The translations under genes were made by a program, and so were the position numbers. Shown here one piece after another: positions 39,401-47,439 of a DNA stretch of 64,000 bases. Below the pieces are notes generated by a model that was not told the origin of the DNA, made no database searches, and saw only the letters and a program-made list of their open reading frames with translations. Where the stretch lies: contig JARUPZ010000025.1 of assembly GCA_031213475.1 (NCBI GenBank), positions 4,505,980 to 4,569,979 on the forward strand, in the 5' to 3' direction. Numbering within the stretch: position 1 is the first letter of the stretch; every line of letters starts with the position of its first letter. The DNA comes from Nereocystis luetkeana (Eukaryota; Sar; Phaeophyceae; Laminariales; Laminariaceae).

Positions 39401-42189
39401 GTCGACGGCGGTACCCCCGATCGGGTTGATGAGGAAGCCGTTCGGGTCTCCGGCGGGGACCTGCTCGCACTTGTCGACGGTGCCCCCGACCACGCACTCC
39501 TCCAGAGCGTAAAAGGCAGCGGGGTCCACCTGAAGAAGAGGGACGCCAGCATCCCAGCAGCAGCAGCAGCAGCAGCACCAGCACCAGCAGCACCAGCAGC
39601 ACCAGCAGCAGTAGCCACACAAAGCGTCCAATAGAGGGGAAAGAATGTAAGCAAAAAGCGACACAGTCGTGTTAGGATGGTAACACAGGCACGTCCCAAG
39701 ACACGAAGCAACCATTGAGCGCCATCTGTCTGAGGTCGTAGGTCCGCCATGCACTCGTACGTCCCCACAGGTATATCCCCCCCACGTCTATGTTCATACG
39801 ACTACGGCCATGCATGAAATCGAGTACATCTCTCCTATCGAGTACACCCCACGTCTATGGTCATACGACTACGGCCATGCATGAGATCGAGTATATGTCT
39901 CCTATCGAGTACACCCCCCCCCCCCCCCCACCGACTTGTGGACGTACCCGACGCGTGCATATGTGTGGCTTCGTACGCCAGAGGGAATGCGCTCGGCGAC
40001 GCTCGATCAGACGAGAATCGAGTAAAAGCTAAAAGTACACATGCTGTCCCCCGAAGCGCCGAGCATAAATATTTTCGGCGACGCTCGAATGACACGAAAC
40101 AAAAAGGAAGGAAACCACTCTTTCTACGGTAGTATTGGAGCGGGCAACACGATAGAGGTGTGCTGTACCTTTCATAAAGCCAAGAAAACAACTTACGGGC
40201 GGGGTGCCTGAGGAAACCGACTGCACTGAGGAAGTATACACCCAACAAGGCATGCCTTACCGCTAATCTCAGTTTGTGTCACGCCGTTATTTGGGCAACA
40301 CCCACGATAGGCCGAGGCTAAGCCTTTTGGAGCTGCAGTCCCATTTCGGGCAGAAACCGCTCGATATTCAAGGAGTGTCTCCCCGAAGCGGGACTGCGGT
40401 TCAAAAAGGGTTTAGCGTCGGCTACTTTTCTGATCTTCAGGTTTATGGGGAAGGTATTGAGCTCCTCAGCTGAAGAAAGCTTCAGAAACAATTTAAAAGT
40501 GGTAACCCTGCCCCGTATCACGCATAGTACCATTGTTAATGGTACCTTCGCGGAAAAATAACTAGTGCTGAGGAACAACGAAAGCTCAACCTGAGGAACA
40601 GAGCTGTAGCCCGCGGCTTTATATGTCATGAGACACGAATACTGTGGTGAATCTTAAACGAGATTTGGTAGTCCCCCCTCAGCCAAGGAGAGCCGCCCCC
40701 CCCCCCCCCAATCGAACAGAAACCGTTCGGCTATTTGTCTGCTTCTGGATCTGCAAAATACTTGACCGCATATGTTTTGCTGCTGAATCTGCGAAATAAA
40801 CACGGAGAGCACCCTACTCTCCTCGGTACACCCATGCCGCGATAACGTTCCTCAAGTTTAGTGCTCTAACCAGTCCATCGTGTATATATACAGTACTGCA
40901 GGCAGACGTGTACTACCGTGGGGACTAGTCTCCTCGCTGGCACGGAGGATTCGCACTCCCGGCGCGCACGCCGCCTCAGCGGGACTGTGCTTCTGAGGCT
41001 ACTATTACGGGGGGGGCATAGTTAATAGGACCAAATATTGTTCGTAAAAATTGTTAAATATATAGGTTTTTATGTATGCCATTGGTCCTATATAGGTTTT
41101 TGAGTATGCCATTGGTCCTATTAACTATGGCCCCCCGTAATAACGCACGAGCACGGGAGCAAGCCCCTCCACACGTGCGCCGCGACGACATGTGCTTCCC
41201 CTTGCATGTACAGCGGCAGTAGGGGTCACACCTGCCCCAGGTCGTCGTGCGGCAGCGTCTTGTGGAACGTGGCCGCGGAGGACCGGTCCCCATTGGTGAC
41301 GTGAAACGTCCTCCGTGAAGCCCTGAACTCGGCGTTCGCCCAGTCTTTCCGCGTCTGCAGCGCGTTGTTAGCCCTCTGTTTAGGCTGTTTGTCGCGGGGA
41401 TGGAAAGTGGGGGAAAAAATACGGGAAAACGAACATGAGATGGTGCGTGCGCCTGGCACGTGTTCACTACACTACGTTAACTCTCTACACCTCGAATACA
41501 CACTGGCTTATCACGAGAAACAGCCGAACATGCGTACGAGTGCAATGGCGTAGGCATATGCGGCGAATAAATATGGAACGCACAGCCATGATTCCGACGA
41601 CATTGCTCCGGCGGGTAGAATCGCGGGATTACCGGGGACTGCCCACGAGCTACGTGATAGGCAGGCAGGTGCCGGGCTGTGACAGCCACATGCGACGGGC
41701 ATGGTGAGGAATGTTTCGCAGTGCTGCCTGTACGATACAGGTCTAGCCTGCAGCAGTCTACAACTGCTGTACCCTCATCATTTGGTAGAAACTGCAGTAC
41801 GTACGTACTGTGGGCAGTACGTACGTACGTACTGCGGAAGTCCAGAAGAGCAGCAGTGAGGATTGTTTTTTTGTTGTCGCAGATTACAATGGCCTCAGAG
41901 ATAAGGGCCCGAACGTCTTCAAATGAGGAGAAGGACGGGCGTCTGCGCCACGAGTACTTACAGTCCCGTTGACATCGAGGGCGTCGTCGTTCCGGTTCTT
42001 CTTTTGGAGCCGACGCGAGGGGCTGCCGTCCAAGTCTTGCATCGCCCGCGAACCCACCGTATCCGCCGTCCTTCCGACCTGGCCGTTCCCGGCGAGCCCC
42101 TGCCTCACTGATTGCCCGTTCGCTCCGGGAGATGCACCCAGGGCGATTACGGTGGCGGCAGCACCGACGGATTTAGCAAGAACCTTCAT
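25244..42189 (-). CDS. Vanadium-dependent haloperoxidase (bromo-/iodoperoxidase), gene 2, 14 exons
   Basis: Paralogue of gene 1 in convergent orientation, predicted secreted and vanadate-dependent. Exons in transcript order: 42189-41962, 41384-41232, 39529-39384, 38188-38140, 36962-36869, 35201-35068, 34155-34045, 32581-32478, 31577-31370, 30525-30373, 29410-29327, 28969-28818, 25750-25666, 25387-25244. They join in frame to 614 residues and end in TAA. Every intron position and phase equals gene 1. Lengths differ only in exon 1 (228 against 93 bp) and exon 12 (152 against 146 bp). Hallmarks: TLPHDDLGQVDPAAF; AEVYWMSLTRDVPFSQYG; GYDEWLFIQNG; SSWYQKWNVHLFARPE; GSPSHPSYPAGHAVQNGAFA; FGRQMCGVHYRMD; FRLMSGQTIRLEPDG. 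Catalytic His, Lys and Arg residues are all present, and the P-S-G-H Ser is Ala. Intron 13 is GC-AG; the others are GT-AG. Introns total about 15.1 kb and carry many A, B, D and E insertions, but no exon is interrupted. Halide preference is unknown. Confidence 0.95.
25388..25665 (-). other. Gene 2 intron 13, non-canonical GC-AG
   Basis: Exon 13 ends CTGCAGCAG and the intron begins GCGAGA, so the donor is GC. Gene 1 has GTGAGC at the same position after the same CAGCAG codons. The acceptor is TTTTTTGTAG before GAGGTGG. Confidence 0.85.
25825..25929 (+). mobile_element. Family A MITE, copy 3 (reference copy)
   Basis: Complete 105-bp copy with perfect 27-bp inverted repeats and TA on both sides. 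It lies in gene 2 intron 12, with its nearer end about 73 bp from the acceptor of exon 13. The transcript could form a strong hairpin close to the branch-point region. Confidence 0.92.
25945..26198 (-). mobile_element. Family D MITE, copy 1
   Basis: About 250 bp, ends resembling TTCGATAGAG and CTCTATCGTAGTACGCC. The interior contains CATGGGATTATTCATCGAGA and a GGTATGGAACTCC block shared by the family. It sits in gene 2 intron 12, next to family A copy 3. Confidence 0.82.
26528..26610. repeat. Imperfect CAT/CCT microsatellite
   Basis: A run of ATC/CATCCTCATCATCATCGTC triplets in gene 2 intron 12. Confidence 0.7.
26932..27185 (+). mobile_element. Family D MITE, copy 2
   Basis: Begins GAGGCGTTCTACAAGAGAAG and ends CTCTATCGTAGAACGCAT. 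The interior has CTCCATACCTCACCCGAACG and CTCGATGAAAAATCCCATG. It lies in gene 2 intron 12. Confidence 0.85.
27438..27540. mobile_element. Family B MITE, copy 2 (diverged)
   Basis: TTAACCCTTTTACGACGGCA pairs with GGCGTCCCAAAAGGGTTGAA. The centre keeps CGGGGACA and CTGTCCCCA. It lies in gene 2 intron 12. Confidence 0.75.
27965..28060. mobile_element. Family B MITE, copy 3
   Basis: ATCCCCTTTAGTACTGCAGT pairs with ACCGCAGTACTGAACTGGTT, with the family centre GTTTGTCCCCAAAACGGGAC. Both TTAA ends are decayed. It lies in gene 2 intron 12. Confidence 0.75.
28348..28373. repeat. Poly(G) tract, 26 bases
   Basis: Uninterrupted G run in gene 2 intron 12. A C-rich tract follows at about 28466-28502, so the pair could form a G/C hairpin. 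Confidence 0.9.
28617..28707 (-). mobile_element. Family A MITE, copy 4 (diverged)
   Basis: Left end TTACGGGGAGGGGACTCTAT, right end ATTATGGTCCCCCGTAA. The interior is shortened to 91 bp in total. It lies in gene 2 intron 12. Confidence 0.78.
29327..29410 (-). CDS. Gene 2 exon 11: catalytic His segment
   Basis: Encodes 28 residues, AVKEGSPSHPSYPAGHAV followed by QNGAFATVLK. The His of PAGH and the His of SHPS match the acid-base and proximal His of the Ascophyllum enzyme. Ala precedes Gly-His, as in gene 1. Confidence 0.94.
30600..30790 (-). repeat. Family E repeat with poly(G)/(C) end, copy 2
   Basis: A G tract (30606-30621) is followed by diverged family sequence, then ACAACGCCGGGACGAAGCAC and ACCGACCAGGCAGACGTTTC. 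The distal end contains CCAAGCGCGAAGTACCGTGA. It lies in gene 2 intron 9. Confidence 0.75.
30901..31150 (+). mobile_element. Family D MITE, copy 3
   Basis: Starts GAGGCGTTCTACGATAGGGG and ends TTTATCGTGGAACGCGG. Interior CATCTCGATGAGTAATCCCA matches the family. It lies in gene 2 intron 9. Confidence 0.85.
31370..31577 (-). CDS. Gene 2 exon 9: vanadate-binding Lys/Arg segment
   Basis: Encodes EALRGAFVLFDEGAISKG, then FNGPYARTSRQKGFVSFG and SSWYQKWNVHLFARPE. The Lys of QKW and the Arg of ARPE are the predicted vanadate ligands. The exon is the same length as exon 9 of gene 1. Confidence 0.94.
31979..32087 (+). mobile_element. Family A MITE, copy 5
   Basis: Left end TTACGGAGGGCCATAG, right end CTATGGCCCCCCGTA. 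Interior AATATTATTGGTAGAAATAG matches the family. It lies in gene 2 intron 8. Confidence 0.85.
33129..33260 (+). repeat. Family E repeat with poly(C) end, copy 3
   Basis: Reads ACCCGGCATTCTCCGTCCCT, then GTCATACAACTAAGGCCATG, then GAGATCGAGTATATCTC, and ends CCCCCCCTCCCCC. It lies in gene 2 intron 7. Confidence 0.8.
33431..33478. repeat. (AT)24 microsatellite
   Basis: Perfect AT dinucleotide run of 48 bp in gene 2 intron 7. Confidence 0.95.
35334..35470 (-). repeat. Family E repeat with poly(G)/(C) end, copy 4
   Basis: A short G tract, then TTGTACTCATACCTATACAT, GGCCGTAGTCGTGTGAACAT and ACAACGCCGGGACGGATCAC. It lies in gene 2 intron 5. Confidence 0.8.
37051..37066. repeat. 16-bp perfect palindrome related to the dispersed 9-mer
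   Basis: CACCAGGTACCTGGTG lies in gene 2 intron 4. It resembles the doubled footprint TACCAGGTACCTGGTA with both outer T to C and A to G changes. Confidence 0.6.
37827..38118. mobile_element. Family D-ended element with an unrelated, internally duplicated core
   Basis: Starts ATTCTACGATATAGAGACTC and ends ATATCGTAGAACGCCTCT, which are family D termini. The core carries a 58-bp direct duplication (37871 and 37929) beginning GCTCCTGTGTCCTCCCGACG that other D copies lack. The element ends about 22 bp from the end of gene 2 exon 4, so it lies close to that exon's 5' splice site. Confidence 0.65.
38140..38188 (-). CDS. Gene 2 exon 4: 49-bp micro-exon
   Basis: Encodes SSAVSVPSAPMLNSEEL, a linker before the AAQMAEVYW helix. 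The acceptor is CGCAG and the donor GTGAGT. Same length and phase as in gene 1. Confidence 0.92.
39556..39612. repeat. CAG/CAC trinucleotide microsatellite
   Basis: A run of CAGCAGCAGCAC-type triplets in gene 2 intron 2, starting about 25 bp upstream of the exon 3 acceptor. It may contribute the polypyrimidine tract on the minus strand. Confidence 0.85.
39784..39930 (+). repeat. Family E repeat with poly(C) end, tandem double, copy 5
   Basis: Two 67-bp units starting ACGTCTATG at 39784 and 39851. Each contains TCATACGACTACGGCCATGC and TCTCCTATCGAGTACACCCC. A long C tract follows only the second unit. It lies in gene 2 intron 2. Confidence 0.85.
40319..40415. mobile_element. Family B MITE, copy 4
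   Basis: AAGCCTTTTGGAGCTGCAGT pairs with ACTGCGGTTCAAAAAGGGTT. It lies in gene 2 intron 2. A fragment resembling family D (TTGAGCTCCTCAGCTGAAGA) follows at about 40458. Confidence 0.75.
41005..41140 (+). mobile_element. Family A MITE, copy 6, with internal duplication
   Basis: Standard ends TTACGGGGG and CCCCCCGTAA flanked by TA. The segment TATAGGTTTTTATGTATGCC with ATTGGTCC occurs twice in a row near the right end, which lengthens this copy to 136 bp. It lies in gene 2 intron 2. Confidence 0.88.
41962..42189 (-). CDS. Gene 2 exon 1: signal peptide and pro-region
   Basis: Encodes 76 residues starting MKVLAKSVGAAATVIALG, a basic start and hydrophobic core followed by ASPGANGQS, typical of a secretory signal. 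About 50 further residues follow, including RRLQKKNRNDD, a basic segment that could be a processing site. It ends in phase 0 at GTAAGT. The start is the first in-frame ATG before the leader. Confidence 0.9.
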
Positions 42190-43900
42190 GTTGAATGCCG
42201 TGGTTGGCTTGAGAACGTGCGCCGTTTGTTGGTGTTGAGGCTGGTGAAACGGAGGAGAGGCACGAGAGGGGCAAGGGCCTCGGTAGCGTCAGTCTGGGTT
42301 GTTGTTCAAGGTAGTCGTCGCTTGTCGCGCTTGGTGACTGGTGTCCGTCGACGACATTGCCGCAAGGTATCTACGCGGAGAGTGAAATGGCGCTTCGATT
42401 CAAAACCTCACACATCGCACACGCAAAATAAAAGCAAACAACAAAAAACAAAAACGTGTTTTCACGTTTGATCGGTGATCATCTGGATGCGTGTGCCGTG
42501 GACGATTTCTCGGACAAAACACGCCACCAAGCAGCCCTATCTTGACCTCGAATATGCGATACGTGGTGTGTCCACACACGAAAATTCCCCGTCAGGCCAG
42601 AGTGGTAAGAAAGACCCTCCACAAGACCCACTGCACCCACCCTGACAGCTTCGGATACAGCAGTTTCCGGATATAATTTTCGGGCAAACGATAATTATGG
42701 TGTGTGCGGATGTCCTGCTGCAGCTCGAGTGGAAACTCGTTCTACGGTAGCACCGGCGGGGGTGCCCCTGTTTCCATCGCCGCGTTGAGGCCACACTCGC
42801 GGGTGAGATACCCCTTGTGTATCCCGCTCCAAAATGTTTCGGCGCGGCTGAATCCCCTTCAGGACTGAAGTCCCTCTCAGGGGGCAAGATACTCACAACG
42901 ACTCGAGAGGCCTGTCCCCAGACCGAGACTGCAGTCCTACAAGGGGTTAGCGTGCAGACCCACACAAGGCGGAACATTTCGCGAGACCTACGTGGAGACC
43001 GCAAAGCAGTAGTACCGAAGTCCCTCAGCCTGAATGCTCTAAGCGGCTGGAATCTGTAGGACGTCCACGCTTACTGTTGCTTCGTATCGAAAGGGACGCG
43101 TGGTCAATGTGGTCAGATGGCTTAAGTCAAGCAACAAATATGTACCCCCCACCCCACCCCAACCCCCCTACAGTACGATTACAACCAGTCAGTCTGGAAG
43201 CCACCCTTCTTCTCAAAAGAAAAAAATCAAGTTTGATACCGCTCTGGACGTAAATATAAGGACCGTTCAAAGATGAATATCGACACCAAGTGGTCTTCAT
43301 ATTTACGCCCACGAAGGTGTATGTTACAACAACCTCCTCATGGACCAGCAACCCCGGGTTTCTTTAGTTCGCTTTTTTTTTAGGCCAGGACTGCGCGACT
43401 TGTCCATTGTACCAACGTCAAGGTCATCGCCGAAGCGCGCAGCTAGCCGATGAACCGCGCTCTTTCAGACAGACGAACAACCTGGCACAGCACGGTTAAA
43501 CGCTGTGTGCGATGGCGTCCTGATGCGCTTGAAGTTGCGTGCGGCCTCAAGTATGTTTCGCGCGTTGAGCGGAGGGATGTGCACGCAGCTGCCGCCACAG
43601 TATGGACTGGCACGTGCCAGAAAAACGGAGACGGGCCTCCACAAAGCGGGATAGCAACTCAAACAAAAGTAAACGAATCATCGCTCCAGACATCACACAC
43701 CTGGTCCGAGTCCTTACGTCCATACAGCATAGCGGTGGGGATTTTATCAAGGACAAAGGTTTACCAACATGTAGATGCGTCGTAAGACAGGCTTGCCTGT
43801 CTCCGTGAGCCTGGGTGCGCAGCCACCACCAACAATATACTCTGCTGGTACGCGTTAGTGCAATTATTGCGTGCCATTAATAGAAGAGCGGGAGGAGAAG
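42190..43900. other. Upstream region of gene 2, no further gene seen
   Basis: This stretch should include the promoter and 5' UTR of gene 2, but no clear core promoter motif is visible. It holds one family B MITE. Open frames are short and resemble no family I know. Confidence 0.5.
42851..42950. mobile_element. Family B MITE, copy 5 (diverged)
   Basis: AATCCCCTTCAGGACTGAAG pairs with ACTGCAGTCCTACAAGGGGT. The centre keeps GGGGGCAA and TGTCCCCA. Confidence 0.75.
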
Positions 43901-44073
43901 AGCGCAAGAATTAGAATCGCCTTGGAAGCTCGACTCGAAAAATCGGTGGTGTTACGCGAGATGTTCACGAGCATCCGCTCAAACCTGGAAAAAAGGAACG
44001 CAACTTTACGTACTGTTCCTTCGCACCTACCTGTGGAATATTATTCACATTTATTTATTATTGTATACTATTA

Positions 44074-44186
44074 TTACGGGGGACACTAACAAATAAATAG
44101 GACCAAAAATATTGTTCGTAAAAATACCAAAATATAAAGGGTTTTTTGTGTGTACCATTGGTCCTGTTTAATATGGCCCCCCGTAA
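44074..44186 (+). mobile_element. Family A MITE, copy 7
   Basis: TTACGGGGGACACTAACAAA to ATATGGCCCCCCGTAA, flanked by TA on both sides. The left inverted repeat carries a short rearrangement. Confidence 0.88.
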
Positions 44187-44702
44187 TAGTGAAGGCGATA
44201 TTTTTGAAAACAAAACAAAATAATGCTGAAAATTATTGCCAAGCACCTCTGCCTATCACATAACATACATACATACATACATACGGCGGTCTCGCATTCA
44301 TCGAGGGATGTTTACGTCGCACGGTCTACAGTCCCAAAACACCGCACGCGCGTCGGTCATCGAGTAGTAGTATTGCATTTATTTCAAGACAGCGATTGAT
44401 TGATACCTGGTATCATACAGTAGTACGTGTGCTCAAGTCCGAGGCTCGCTCGTCCTATCTATTATACAGGAATCAGACCCAGAAAAAGCGGCGTGGTACG
44501 CAAGAAGAGGGCGAAAATTCGGGAACCCTTAGATTTCCCTCCTTTGTATGTAGGAGATAGATGCAATCAGGAAACAAGCGTGACAAAATAAGCCCAAAAA
44601 AAGGGGAACCGAACAGGAAAATCTTGACATTCGGGCCACAATTAATTGTTGCGAGGTAAATAAAAGCCGTATCGAAATCTCCTCTCCTTTGCGCGTTCTG
44701 CT

Positions 44703-44798
44703 CAACCCCTTTAGAACCGCAGTCCCGTTTTGGGGGCAAACCAGTCAACTTTCAAGTAGTTTGTCCCCAAAGCGGGACTGCGGTTCTAGAGGGGTGAA
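44703..44798. mobile_element. Family B MITE, copy 6
   Basis: CAACCCCTTTAGAACCGCAG pairs with CTGCGGTTCTAGAGGGGTGA. A second element of a related subfamily begins at the next TTAA. Confidence 0.88.
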
Positions 44799-44901
44799 TT
44801 AACCCCTTTTAGCACCACACTCCCACATGTTTGTGGGGACAAACCTCTCAAATTATGAGTACTTTGTCCCCAAAACGGGACTGGGGCCCTCAAAGAGTTA
44901 A
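44799..44901. mobile_element. Family B MITE, subfamily 2, copy 7
   Basis: TTAACCCCTTTTAGCACCAC pairs with GGCCCTCAAAGAGTTAA, so both TTAA flanks are present. It is directly head-to-tail with copy 6. Confidence 0.85.
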
Positions 44902-45013
44902 ATTAATGAGGAAATGTTGATTGAAGATATATATATATCTATATCTATATACGTGCGTATATAGTAACAGTAGTATTAGTATTAATAGTCAGTAAGTAAG
45001 TAGTGGTTTTTGC

Positions 45014-45369
45014 CAAGTCTTAGTGGTTAGCAATCCAGTCTGTCGGATGTCGGGTGCTTGTCTCTTCTACTCGTAGTAGTACGTGTTCCCGTGCACCTCC
45101 TGCAAGTCTTAGTGGTTAGCAATCCAGTCTGTCGGATGTCGGGTGCTTGTCTCTTCTACTCGTAGTAGTACGTGTTCCCGTCCACCTCCTGCAAGTCTTA
45201 GTGGTTAGCAATCCAGTCTGTCGGATGTCGGGTGCTTGTCTCTTCTACTCGTAGTAGTACGTGTTCCCGTCCACCTCCTGCAAGTCTTAGTGGTTAGCAA
45301 TCCAGTCTGTCGGATGTCGGGTGCTTGTCTCTTCTACTCGTAGTAGTACGTGTTCCCGTCCACCTCCTG
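45014..45369. repeat. Minisatellite, 89-bp unit, four near-identical copies
   Basis: Unit starts at 45014, 45103, 45192 and 45281, each beginning CAAGTCTTAGTGGTTAGCAA and ending CACCTCCTG. A single G/C difference (GTGCACC against GTCCACC) marks the first unit. The unit contains the palindrome CTACTCGTAGTAG. There are no spacers. Confidence 0.95.
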
Positions 45370-45649
45370 ACTTATCGACCTTGAACATAGTATATATATA
45401 TATGCAACCAATAATATCAGCGCTATGCAGCGTCCAACGGATATCCCCGGTGCCCCATACCCAATCACGCCTCTTATTGTTAGCTTCTCTCCCGCTCCAC
45501 AAACCCCAGATCAGATGTCGCACGTACTCAGTACGTACGTACGGAATAATAGGTACGCTTGGCTTAATATTATTCGTTCGGTATGAAGTCTTCCACGCAC
45601 ACTTACTTGGCATTATTCCAGAGGCCCCCAGACAACTATTATTGTTCTA

Positions 45650-45754
45650 TTTCGGGGGACCTTAGTTAATAGGACCAAATATTGTTGGTGGAAATGGTTG
45701 AATATATAGTTATTTATGTACAAAATAAGTCCTATTAATTATGGTCCCCCGTAA
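45650..45754 (+). mobile_element. Family A MITE, copy 8
   Basis: Left end TTTCGGGGGACCTTAGTTAA, right end TTATGGTCCCCCGTAA. The interior matches the consensus in the forward orientation. Confidence 0.88.
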
Positions 45755-46405
45755 TAGTTGACATTATTATATGAATGTGCGTTAAAAATCTGCTTATTTT
45801 TGCTTATTTTGCCAACGGCGGGGAGATTTTGCTTAACCTGATTGCTGTACGCGTACGTACAAGTTTTTTATATATCAAAACCAAAAATAAGACGGGTAGA
45901 AAGTCTCCGCCGGTAAAAAACCAGAAATTCCGGAACAGATCCAGAGAGCCGTGATTTTTGTTCTTTATCTTGCCCCGTCTTACCGCCCACTCACTGCTCT
46001 AATTAATGTGTAATTAATGGAAGATATATATGAACCGCTTTGAGACTGTTAACGCAATAATAACTGTAAATAATTACATATATAATCCAAAGGGTCCTGC
46101 GTTTCCGAGCAGAGCGTTTTACACAACAACAAATACAACACAAACAATCAGGTTTTTCCCCGAAAGACATGGATGTCCTAACCCATCTACGGACGGGTGT
46201 GTGCATCCATTCGAAAACGTGCAAGTAAGTAAGTAAGTGCAGAAACCTCTCTTCTTCCAGCTGTTACACCAATGCTCCGCGGGTCGGCGTTTGTTTCTAG
46301 ATGATCAATGAGCCGAGGAGGGCATGAGCTCACAGTGCGATCCGGGCCATCCAAGCTTCTTCTGCCGTAACTGTTTTTATTGGCGATGCTTTTTTTTTTT
46401 TTTTT

Positions 46406-46457
46406 TTATCCTCCGACGGATTGGTAAAAATAAAGCTTAAGCTCACCACACTTCCAC
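46406..46457 (-). repeat. Dispersed repeat, inverted partner of 9488-9545
   Basis: Read on the minus strand it gives GTGTGGTGAGCTTAAGCTTT, then TTTTTACCAATCCGTCGGAGGATA in near-match to the 9.5-kb copy. It is followed by a T run on the plus strand (46388-46407), which would be an A tail on the minus strand and is consistent with a retroposon 3' end. Confidence 0.6.
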
Positions 46458-46725
46458 GTTCGTGTCGTGTGTCAATTTAGCCCAGTTGGGCACGTTGACC
46501 CGACCTGCCGCACGCAATTTTACGAAATTTGACGTGCATTCAGTCTCAGCCTTGCATCGTTTTTGTTTCTGACCAGAAGTTGGCCGATTTAACGATCCCA
46601 AAAAATAAAATATAGAATGCGGCAAAAAATCTAGAGGACAACTGAAAACTAAAAAGGCCAGCATTCAAGATTGCAATATATATATACTCGTATAAATACT
46701 ACGTGTGTCACAAAAAAATGAAAGA

Positions 46726-46802
46726 TATGAGTGATCCATGTTGAAGATCATACTGCACATACATTCAATGTCGGATGGAAAGAGAAATAATAATATGATA
46801 CG
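46726..46802. repeat. Dispersed repeat, partner of 54276-54352
   Basis: Reads ATGAGTGATCCATGTTGAAG, then ATCATACTGCACAT, then GTCGGATGGAAAGAGAAATA. The partner at 54276 has the same order with small indels. Confidence 0.75.
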
Positions 46803-47334
46803 GTGTGAATCGTTCGCGGATCGAAATTCACTAAATTGAGCAGCCCATACAGTATAATAGTACGAAAATATATATATCAGGTACCATGTTCTCGGCATTA
46901 CTTTTTTAGTTTCTAAAGAAAACCGGTTTGTTTTTGGTCATACTCTGTAAACTTTGATGAGTGACGATTTGAGCAATGTCACTGCTGCTACCGATCGTCT
47001 TACAACGTCTTCAGCGGCGCCTGCAACAATTTCTCGGGAACGACGAGGCTTTGACCTGTCATCTGGAAAATATACGTACAGGTAGTCAAAATGTCGGCAA
47101 AGAAATAGATTCTTTAGGACAGGAGATATTTTTGAGTCGTTTCGCATAATAAACTCGGCGACATCGCCTCGGATTATAGAAACTACCAGATGTAGACAAT
47201 GTATTGTGCCACGGTCAGTGCCTCCACGTTTGAAGGCCAAAATAGTAAAAGCGGGGACGTCTATCGCTGACGAAAAGATCGTCACATACATGCTTGCCTG
47301 GCCCAGTTTTCTTAGCTGTTCTATGCTGCTACTA

Positions 47335-47439
47335 TTACGGGGGACCATTGTTAATAGGACCAAACATTGTAAGTAAAAATGGTTAAATATATAGTTTTTT
47401 ATGTATACCATAGGTCCTATTAACTAGTGTTCCCCGTAA
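47335..47439 (+). mobile_element. Family A MITE, copy 9
   Basis: TTACGGGGGACCATTGTTAA to AACTAGTGTTCCCCGTAA, flanked by TA. Two changes lie in the right inverted repeat. Confidence 0.9.

Larger units (their letters stand above)
45755..47334. other. AT-rich non-coding stretch
   Basis: No gene recognised. It contains two dispersed repeats that recur elsewhere in the window (46406-46457 and 46726-46802) and TA-rich runs. Confidence 0.45.

Noticed and set aside
45014-45369. Regular repeats resembling a CRISPR array
   Set aside because: The 89-bp units are adjacent with no spacers, and the genome is eukaryotic.
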